In this document: in pieces, positions 57,639 to 64,000 of the stretch
Position numbering within the stretch: position 1 is the first letter of the stretch
How the letters are laid out: the number at the start of each line of letters is the position of its first letter
Origin: Leptospira montravelensis
Lineage (GTDB): Bacteria; Spirochaetota; Leptospiria; Leptospirales; Leptospiraceae
NCBI RefSeq assembly: GCF_004770045.1
Contig: NZ_RQFO01000016.1
Coordinates: 149,501-213,500, forward strand
Direction: 5' to 3'
DNA length: 64,000 bases
Made by a program: the position numbers and the translations under genes
The notes under the pieces: generated by a model
Databases searched by the model: none
What the model was told of the DNA's origin: nothing
The model's input: only the letters and a program-made list of their open reading frames with translations

Positions 57639-59783
57639 TTATGCCAAAAATCCTTTTCCAAACCCGGGAGGTGGGCCGTTTTGCGCATAAAGCTCCGTTC
57701 GGTCCAAATACAATTGGGATGCTTTATCAGTAGGATCGATAGTGAGAACAGCCCGAAACCCATCCCCCGCTTTGGCAAATTCTCCATCCCAAAACAAATT
57801 CACACTTTCTTCGAACTGTTCTTTGGTTTTTAACTTCAGATCAAAGGAATCTTCCACACCTTCCACCAAAACTTGAGCAATTCCAATTAACTTCTGTTTG
57901 GCTGGGATTTTAATAAAATCTAATAGCCGATGTGGATACGAATCTGGATGTTCCAACTCAAGAAGTGCGTCCAAACTTAGAATGATTTTTGCACCATATT
58001 TTTTGGTCATTGATTCCAAAGAATTCGCAACACCCATCGAATCGGATAAAACGGCAGACTCTATTCTTTGTTCTTCTCCGATGATGCCTAACATCAACTC
58101 TCCAAAATGGATTCCTACACCGATATTAATATCCCCTACTCGGTGTGGTCTAGTTTCCTTATTCCACTTTGCAATTGTTTTATGCATCTCAATCGCCGCA
58201 GATAACGCATCTTCTGGTTGTTTTTCAAACAAAGCAAAAACAGCATCCCCCACATATTTTTCGATAAACCCATTATGAGATCGAATGGTTGGTCCTACCT
58301 GTCTTAAATAATCATTAAGGAATAAAAAAGTTTCTTCTGGACTTAATGTTTCAGAAATTGCCGTAAAATCACGAATATCTGAGGATAATACAGACATTTG
58401 TTTTACGATAAAATCTCCACGTTTCACTCTCGTTTTGGATACTTTTGAAAACAATTGAATGAGCCGCAAAGGAACAAATTTCGCATAAACTTGGTTAGAT
58501 GACTCAAGGCGATTATTTACTTCTATTAGTTCCGTTGTTAAAGTATCCATCGAAGTATAAAACCTAGCATTTCTCCTAGCGAGGAGAATACTCTGAAACA
58601 AAAAGAAGACAAACAATGAAAAAGGCATCAATGGTTGGGACTGAAACCAGTAATTTCCGGCCATCAAATCATGTGTCGATCCAATCATTAAAAGTAGAGA
58701 TCCATAAAAAACCAAACTACTATCTCTTTTTTTCTGTTTATAAATCCTTAAAATCACATAAAAAGAACAAACACTAAAAAATAGAATTACAACTTGAGAA
58801 AAAATATTTGTTTTCGTGAACAGTTTTACATCCGTTAGTAAAACAAATGACACATAACAAGCTGTTATACTCCAACAAGAATACAACATCCACTTAGGAA
58901 CTTCCGACCTTCCCGGAAACAAACTCTTTAAGTAACCTAAGAAAAAACAAACAAGAAGAGGTGCGGAAGTATAATCCAAAACCTGCATCCAATGCCAGGA
59001 AAAATCTGGAATCGCATACACAATATAATAGTTATCAAGAACCACCAATCGAAGGCCAGTAAACAAACAAAACAATGCAAAAAATAGAGAACTCTTTTCG
59101 TCTCTTCGGAATAAAAATACTGTTAGTTGGTATAATGCCATTGTTAACATTGCACCAAATACAAATACTTCTCCAGCGGAATATATGAGAGATTGGTTTT
59201 GAATGACTTCTTTTGTTCCAATTTCAATTGGTTTTCTATATCCACCACGCGCATGACGAAAATTACTTACCACATAAAGTATTTCTTGTTCGAAACCTTC
59301 AGGTTGGAAAGATACATATTGGATTTGGTATTTTGGAACTGCACTTAACTCGTCAGTTCCCACCTTTCCAGAACTTGCAATTTTTTGCCGATTGACATAT
59401 AACTCATAAGAACTTGTGGCAGGTTGTACCCTTAGGTAATAACGAATTTTCGGATCGGGTATTTTTAGTGTTAGGCGAAATACGGCAAAACCATCGCCTC
59501 CCTCACCTTCTGGTCGATAGGAATTCCAAGAGGAAGGAACTTTCGCATAAGTTTTTTCAGGTTTATTTATTTTTTCAAATAAACTTTCACCAAATACCTC
59601 TCCCCAATAGAACTCCCATTCTCCACTAGTGGAAAATTTTTGATGGTTTTCAACAGCCTCAATTGGAATTTCAAGGTAACCTTTATCCGCTTCCGTTGAA
59701 GAACTGAAACTACAGGAAAAAAATGAAATAGAGAAAATCAAAAAGTTTAAAACTAGGAGAATGGATTTATTTATTTTTCCCAT
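57639..59783 (-). CDS. Lipoprotein 7TM class III cyclase, C1-like subunit (metal site intact, Asn/Arg lost)
   Basis: The 714-residue protein has a lipobox (SISFFSC, Cys 24), a 7TMR-DISM-type extracytoplasmic beta domain (about 35-195), seven transmembrane helices (about 203-405), a coiled coil and a class III cyclase domain (about 460-640). Both metal aspartates are present: Asp469 in LSSDIRDFT and Asp513 in KYVGDAVFALF. The transition-state pair, normally DTVNLAAR, reads DSMGVANS, with Gly584 for Asn and Ser588 for Arg. Alone it should be inactive. It overlaps the upstream cyclase gene by 13 bases, and together they could form one active site. Confidence 0.88.
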   Translation of the reverse strand: MGKINKSILLVLNFLIFSISFFSCSFSSSTEADKGYLEIPIEAVENHQKFSTSGEWEFYWGEVFGESLFEKINKPEKTYAKVPSSWNSYRPEGEGGDGFAVFRLTLKIPDPKIRYYLRVQPATSSYELYVNRQKIASSGKVGTDELSAVPKYQIQYVSFQPEGFEQEILYVVSNFRHARGGYRKPIEIGTKEVIQNQSLIYSAGEVFVFGAMLTMALYQLTVFLFRRDEKSSLFFALFCLFTGLRLVVLDNYYIVYAIPDFSWHWMQVLDYTSAPLLVCFFLGYLKSLFPGRSEVPKWMLYSCWSITACYVSFVLLTDVKLFTKTNIFSQVVILFFSVCSFYVILRIYKQKKRDSSLVFYGSLLLMIGSTHDLMAGNYWFQSQPLMPFSLFVFFLFQSILLARRNARFYTSMDTLTTELIEVNNRLESSNQVYAKFVPLRLIQLFSKVSKTRVKRGDFIVKQMSVLSSDIRDFTAISETLSPEETFLFLNDYLRQVGPTIRSHNGFIEKYVGDAVFALFEKQPEDALSAAIEMHKTIAKWNKETRPHRVGDINIGVGIHFGELMLGIIGEEQRIESAVLSDSMGVANSLESMTKKYGAKIILSLDALLELEHPDSYPHRLLDFIKIPAKQKLIGIAQVLVEGVEDSFDLKLKTKEQFEESVNLFWDGEFAKAGDGFRAVLTIDPTDKASQLYLDRTELYAQNGPPPGFGKGFLA

Positions 59784-61885
59784 GCAGAAACTCCATCCCA
59801 GTCTTCACCAACACCGGCTGTTTGGTAATATTCACATCGTTCAATGTAAATCTGAGCTGCCAAATCTTCAGGATTATTTGCAAATACTTCACGAAATCCT
59901 TCTAAGGCAGAAACAAAGTCTGCGCGTTCATAATCAAAAATTGCGGCTTCAAACCTTTCCCTATTTTCAATTTTTTTATTGGAGATAACATCAATATCGG
60001 GTATCAAAACTTCCGCTATCATTACCGTTTCTTGTTTTCCTTTGACACGAACAAAGTCCAAAATCCGATATGGAATTGTATCCAAGTCTTCGTGTAACAT
60101 AAGTGAGGTTAAACTTACCAAAATTCTTGCGCCATATTTTTTGGTTAATCCCTGGATTCGACTCGAAAGATTGACAGTATCAGAAATGACTGTGGATTCT
60201 AGTCTTTCCTCTTCTCCCAGAATTCCGAGCATCGTATCCCCGGAGTGAATTCCGATTCCTGCATGAAGAGGCATATACCCAAACGTTAGTCTTCGTTCAT
60301 TGTATTTTTCTAATTCCCATTGGATGTCTTCTGCTGCCTTGATGGAATTTTGAATTCCTCCATCAAAAAGTGCCATAATCGCACTTCCAATGTATTTATC
60401 GATAAAACCATTATTTTTTCTTACACATGGCCCAATCCTTCCCAAATAAGAATTGGTAAACAACATTCGATTTTCTAAAGGAATGGAGTAAATAATATCC
60501 CAATACTCCCAAATATCGGCGAACAAAACTGTCATCTCTCGTTCACTACTATCACCTAACCTAACTTCTTCGATACTTTCCTTACCCAAATGAGTTAAAA
60601 AGTCACGAGGAATAAATTTTGCATAAAATCGATTTGTTAGGATAAATTGTTCGTTGATTGTTTCAAACTCTTCTTTTAACAAAACCTTCTTTTGGAAAGT
60701 CCTTGTCATACGAAGTGTAACAATGGTTGATTGAACTCCAAAAAATAAAAAAACTGCAACCTGAGACAAGGTTGATTCGCCTTCACCGCTATAAGCGAGG
60801 AAAACATCATAAACAAAACCAACAAATAATACCAAATAACCTATAAAGAAAATTCCAGCATCTGGTAATCCTCTTACCATCATTTGGTATAACCGAATCC
60901 CCAAAAACACAGCATAGACAATTCCTAATACTTGGAAAACAACTTCAAACTGTGTATATACTTCTGGTTTTATGATTAAACCATAAACTAACATAAACTG
61001 TACGTAGGCACTAAAATATAAAATTAACTTTGTATCAACAAACCTTGGAAAAAGTCCATCCACAAACCACAAAAACAAAATGCCTAAAACAAAAACGGAT
61101 GCATACTCAACATAAACAACCAAATCCCAAGGTATATTGGGAAAAACTGCATAAATTGTTTTACTTCCGATAAATGGAATTCTAAAAGCAAAAACTAAAC
61201 AGAAAAACCCAAAGTAAAAAGCTTCTCTTTGTTTGTTTCTATAAAAGAACAAAATAAAATGATACAAACCGAACATGAATATAGCACCTGTTAAGGCCAA
61301 ATCCATAGTGCTTTGTGCTAAAATATAATTTTGAACGTTTTCAGCAAGACCAAAGACCGGCGCATTTGGTAGGCCACCTTCTTTGTGATGAAAATTACTT
61401 ACTTCAATTTGGATTTGAATGTGGTCCCTTGCAGAAATTGTAAAACTCTGTCCCTGAGCACTGGGTATCGTAGTTTCTTTGGTTAAACCAGGTTCACCAG
61501 ACACCAAACTTCTGTTACCTGCTATTAGTCGAAACGCTGTCCGAACCTCAGGCAAATAAACCGAATAAATCTGAGTTTCTTCCGGCAGTTTGATATCCAA
61601 AACATAAGTCCCAAAACCTTTCCCATCTCCAAAACTAGAGCGAAGTGGTACTTGATTCCAAAGTGCAGGAACGGGGAGGTGAGTGGGGGCAGCGGCATCA
61701 GGTGCCACATGAAACTCTCTTGGAAAAAATTTCCAATCTCCCTGTAGTGCCAAGGCCGGCCCAGATTCGAAAGAGAAATTTTGTAGGTCCAATTCACCCG
61801 ATTGAATTTGTGGGGAAGGTGTCACCATACGGCAGGCCGTTAACAAAAAGGAAAGGCAAAGATAGGTTATTGTCTGGCGGGTCAT
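59771..61885 (-). CDS. Lipoprotein 7TM class III cyclase, C2-like subunit (Asn/Arg intact, second metal Asp lost)
   Basis: The 704-residue protein has the same layout as its neighbour: a lipobox (LSFLLTAC, Cys 18), a 7TMR-DISM-type domain (about 35-185), seven helices (about 193-395) and a cyclase domain (about 448-630). The transition-state pair is intact (DTVNLSSR, Asn572 and Arg576), and Lys497 and Thr568 are at positions expected for adenine selection. The second metal Asp is replaced: KYIGSAIMALF has Ser501. Asp457 remains. This matches the C2 half of mammalian adenylyl cyclases. Divergent from fliG by 115 bases. Confidence 0.88.
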   Translation of the reverse strand: MTRQTITYLCLSFLLTACRMVTPSPQIQSGELDLQNFSFESGPALALQGDWKFFPREFHVAPDAAAPTHLPVPALWNQVPLRSSFGDGKGFGTYVLDIKLPEETQIYSVYLPEVRTAFRLIAGNRSLVSGEPGLTKETTIPSAQGQSFTISARDHIQIQIEVSNFHHKEGGLPNAPVFGLAENVQNYILAQSTMDLALTGAIFMFGLYHFILFFYRNKQREAFYFGFFCLVFAFRIPFIGSKTIYAVFPNIPWDLVVYVEYASVFVLGILFLWFVDGLFPRFVDTKLILYFSAYVQFMLVYGLIIKPEVYTQFEVVFQVLGIVYAVFLGIRLYQMMVRGLPDAGIFFIGYLVLFVGFVYDVFLAYSGEGESTLSQVAVFLFFGVQSTIVTLRMTRTFQKKVLLKEEFETINEQFILTNRFYAKFIPRDFLTHLGKESIEEVRLGDSSEREMTVLFADIWEYWDIIYSIPLENRMLFTNSYLGRIGPCVRKNNGFIDKYIGSAIMALFDGGIQNSIKAAEDIQWELEKYNERRLTFGYMPLHAGIGIHSGDTMLGILGEEERLESTVISDTVNLSSRIQGLTKKYGARILVSLTSLMLHEDLDTIPYRILDFVRVKGKQETVMIAEVLIPDIDVISNKKIENRERFEAAIFDYERADFVSALEGFREVFANNPEDLAAQIYIERCEYYQTAGVGEDWDGVSAWEK

Positions 61886-61963
61886 CCCTAACCTTCAGAG
61901 ACTCCTTGGGGACACGAATTTGGAAAGGAAGTTTTCGAATTAAAAAAAATAATATTTTTTGGT

Positions 61964-61991
61964 TTGTACGGCTGTCCTATTCAGTTATTAT
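61964..61991 (+). promoter_or_regulatory. Possible promoter of the fliG operon
   Basis: TTGTAC (61964-61969) and TATTAT (61986-61991) are 16 bases apart, matching a sigma-70-type layout. Transcription would begin only about 3 bases before the fliG ATG, and no Shine-Dalgarno sequence is visible, so the mRNA could be leaderless. The rest of the 115-base gap toward the cyclase genes is AT-rich without an obvious structure. Confidence 0.3.
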
Positions 61992-62000
61992 GTCACCTAA

Positions 62001-63119
62001 ATGAAAACTCCTTCCGGTTCCAATAAGGCCGCCCTTACCTACCAAATCCTCGGCCGCTATTTACCGGATGAAGTGTTCGCACATTTGAGTGATGCGGAAA
62101 TTGAATCACTTCTGCTGAAAGTAGAATCCAACCCTTCCCCAACAAAACGGCAAGAAAAAGACATCCTCCTTTCCTTTACCAATTTCCTTCAAAAGAATCA
62201 GCAAAAAACAAAAGGGAAATCTGCGAAGATCGATGATTCACCCAAAAAAGCAGGGAATTCTGCGTTTCAACTTGGAAATGAACCCCACGTGGGTGGCTTT
62301 ACGAATAACTACAACCATCCCCGAAATCCAAGCAGTTCAGATGAGAAATATACGTATAACGAACATCCAGATTCAAATGAATTGTATTCCTTACTCCAGG
62401 AAATTCTAAAAGAAGAAGAAACTAAAGCCAACTCTCCGCTTTGGCCCGAACTTCCCAAATTTTCCTTAGAAATGCTCCGCCATTTGACTATGGATGAGTC
62501 ATCAGAAGTAGTGGCCCGGGTCCTTAGCTTTTCTGATCCGGAAACGGCATCCGAGGTTTTAGCCGAATATCCGGAAAACCATAGAGAAAATATCATTTTA
62601 GCACTTTCCGAAATTGACTACCATTCGGACAGAGAACGCGACCAACTGGAACGGTTTCTACGTTTCAAAATGGAACTGATCGAGAAAAAAATGCCGGTTT
62701 CTAAAATTCGCAGCCGGAAAGCCAAAACGGCAGGGGAAATTCTCACACGACTTCCTTTTTTGCCATCTCAAAATTTAATTGAACGAATTCAGAAAAAAAG
62801 CCCAGAATATGCCGAAACTATAGTAGAACACTACTTTCGTTTGGAAGACCTCCTTCATTTAGGAAGGACGAGTCTTACTCGGTTTTTTTCTGAGATCCAT
62901 CCTCTTGTCATAGCTTGTGCTTTGAAGGGAGTAGAGACGGATTTCCGTGACCAAGTGTATTCCAATTTGGAATCTTGGCTCGTAAAAGAAATAAAGATCG
63001 AATGGGATTCGTTAGGTCCTGTTTCACTCGCGGAGATCGAAGAAGCTCAAAAAGGTATCTTAGATCGTTTGCGGGAAGCAATGGATGAAGGCAAAGTGAA
63101 ACTCTGGAGATTGAAGTAA
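62001..63119 (+). CDS. fliG: Divergent FliG-like flagellar motor switch protein
   Basis: FliG links the flagellar MS ring to the stator and switch complex. The 372-residue protein has an N-terminal helical domain, a Pro/Asn-rich linker (about 70-125) and the middle and C-terminal FliG domains. The end is clear: ACALKGVETDFRDQVYSNL and LGPVSLAEIEEAQKGILDRL. In the torque helix (about 287-300) the canonical LDDRSIQRVLREVD reads LGRTSLTRFFSEIH, so two Asp and an Arg are missing. It precedes fliH by four bases without a preceding fliF. It may be the non-canonical spirochaete paralogue rather than the main motor FliG. Confidence 0.8.
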   Translation: MKTPSGSNKAALTYQILGRYLPDEVFAHLSDAEIESLLLKVESNPSPTKRQEKDILLSFTNFLQKNQQKTKGKSAKIDDSPKKAGNSAFQLGNEPHVGGFTNNYNHPRNPSSSDEKYTYNEHPDSNELYSLLQEILKEEETKANSPLWPELPKFSLEMLRHLTMDESSEVVARVLSFSDPETASEVLAEYPENHRENIILALSEIDYHSDRERDQLERFLRFKMELIEKKMPVSKIRSRKAKTAGEILTRLPFLPSQNLIERIQKKSPEYAETIVEHYFRLEDLLHLGRTSLTRFFSEIHPLVIACALKGVETDFRDQVYSNLESWLVKEIKIEWDSLGPVSLAEIEEAQKGILDRLREAMDEGKVKLWRLK

Positions 63120-63123
63120 GTAT

Positions 63124-64000
63124 ATGGCAAAACTCGTCTTTAAACCAATCCAAATTGCCGACTTACAAGAAGAAGTTGAAATCCAACTTCCTGATAAGTA
63201 CAAAAAATTTCATAAAACCGACGAACAAGAAGACTTCGAGATAGACCAAGAAGGGAATATCATCGAACAATACCAAGGTCCATCGATTGAAGAAATCGAA
63301 GCGGAACTCCAAAGGTATCGCCAAGAGACAGAAGAACAAGTTCGTCAATTATTAGAAGACGCAAAAAAACAAGCCAAAGCCATTGAAGAAGAAGGTAGAA
63401 CCAAAGCCTTCCAAATGGTTCAAGACTCCAAAGAAAAAATTAAATTAGAAGAAGACTCTGGCCGCGCCAAAGCAGAACAAATCTTAGATCGTGCCAAGAT
63501 GGAAGTCGAACGTATGATCAAAGAAGCCGAAATGAAACAGGCTGAGATCGAACACGAAGCCTACCAAAAAGGATATGATGCCGGTCGTGAAGTAGGTTTC
63601 AAAAAAGGTCAAGGAGAAGTGAGGCGACTCATTGACAGGTTAGGAACTATCATTGGTAAGGCGATCGACATTCGCGAAGAAATGATTGCTGCATCTGAAA
63701 AACAAATGGTAGAAATGATTCTTGTCATTGCAAGAAAAGTAATCAAAGACGAAATCATTGAACGTAAAGAAATTGTACTTAATAATATTCGCGAAGCAAT
63801 GAAACGAATCAAAGACCGTGATCGTATTGATATTCGCGTAAACTTTGCCGACTTGGAGCTCACAACAGCTCATAAAGATGAACTTATCAAACTAATGGAA
63901 TCACTCAGAAAAGTAAACATTTACGAAGATTCTCGTGTAGACCGCGGTGGTGTGATCATCGAAACAGATGTGGGAGCGATCGACGCAAGGATCTCCACTC
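63124..64000 (+). CDS. fliH: Flagellar assembly protein FliH (3' end outside window)
   Basis: FliH regulates the export ATPase FliI at the flagellar type III secretion gate. The 292 visible residues have a charged N-terminus, a long Glu/Gln/Lys coiled coil (about 50-170) and the C-terminal FliH domain (about 180 onward) with EMILVIARKVIKDEII and VDRGGVIIETDVGAIDARI, which is near the usual end. The ATG at 63124 comes four bases after the fliG stop. fliI would be expected next, outside the window. Confidence 0.88.
   Translation, partial: MAKLVFKPIQIADLQEEVEIQLPDKYKKFHKTDEQEDFEIDQEGNIIEQYQGPSIEEIEAELQRYRQETEEQVRQLLEDAKKQAKAIEEEGRTKAFQMVQDSKEKIKLEEDSGRAKAEQILDRAKMEVERMIKEAEMKQAEIEHEAYQKGYDAGREVGFKKGQGEVRRLIDRLGTIIGKAIDIREEMIAASEKQMVEMILVIARKVIKDEIIERKEIVLNNIREAMKRIKDRDRIDIRVNFADLELTTAHKDELIKLMESLRKVNIYEDSRVDRGGVIIETDVGAIDARIST

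Overview
The window looks like a chromosomal segment of a Leptospira species. The DNA is AT-rich, roughly 40% GC by eye. It carries many lipoproteins with loose spirochaetal lipoboxes, a spirochaete-type fliG-fliH pair, de novo cobalamin nucleotide-loop genes, and a fragment of the giant Leptospira extracellular protein family (TIGR04388 type). Genus is fairly secure. A saprophytic or environmental clade is only a guess. I see no rRNA, tRNA, CRISPR array, insertion sequence or prophage. Genes are tightly packed and no gene-free stretch exceeds 300 bases; the largest gaps are about 100-185 bases.

Layout. 1-3 kb: an exported protein, a metallo-beta-lactamase-fold hydrolase and TrmB. 3-9.2 kb: a minus-strand run of three overlapping lipoprotein genes (FecR domain, PEGA domain, TPR protein) downstream of rsgA. 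10-14.4 kb: a histidine kinase, a fatty acid desaturase and a membrane protein. 14.4-19.6 kb: Tpx, a YhaN/YhaO-like (SbcCD-like) pair and a CoA transferase. 19.7-27 kb: an 11-repeat beta-sandwich surface lipoprotein, a sulfatase-family lipoprotein, a small DMT-type membrane protein and an alpha/beta hydrolase. 27-31.7 kb: a truncated polymorphic-toxin-like tail with a MepA-like peptidase end, an overlapping SH3 lipoprotein that could be its immunity protein, and lpdA. 32.5-36.8 kb: a four-gene operon with a degenerate GGDEF protein, a CheX-like protein, a hydrolase and FapA. 36.8-38.8 kb: mtnA-msrA and a phasin-like gene.

38.8-43 kb holds a minus-strand operon: sigma-70-family factor, unknown protein, CHAT-family protease, Cys-rich protein. 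43-50.6 kb: an M23 peptidase, a long-chain acyl-CoA ligase, a membrane-bound AraC regulator and DnaE. 50.7-53.2 kb: cobT-cobS-cobC. 53.3-57.6 kb: GatB, a double-domain hemerythrin and an aldehyde dehydrogenase. 57.6-61.9 kb: two overlapping genes for lipoprotein 7TM class III cyclases. 62-64 kb: the start of a flagellar operon, fliG-fliH.

The most striking signals are three. First, the two tandem cyclases have complementary catalytic defects: one keeps both metal aspartates but lacks the transition-state Asn/Arg, and the other keeps Asn/Arg but has Ser for the second aspartate. This is the asymmetric C1/C2 arrangement of mammalian adenylyl cyclases. Second, an orphan toxin tail with a murein-endopeptidase-like C-terminus sits two bases after lpdA and overlaps a lipoprotein gene. 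Third, a CHAT protease is encoded in one operon with an atypical sigma factor.
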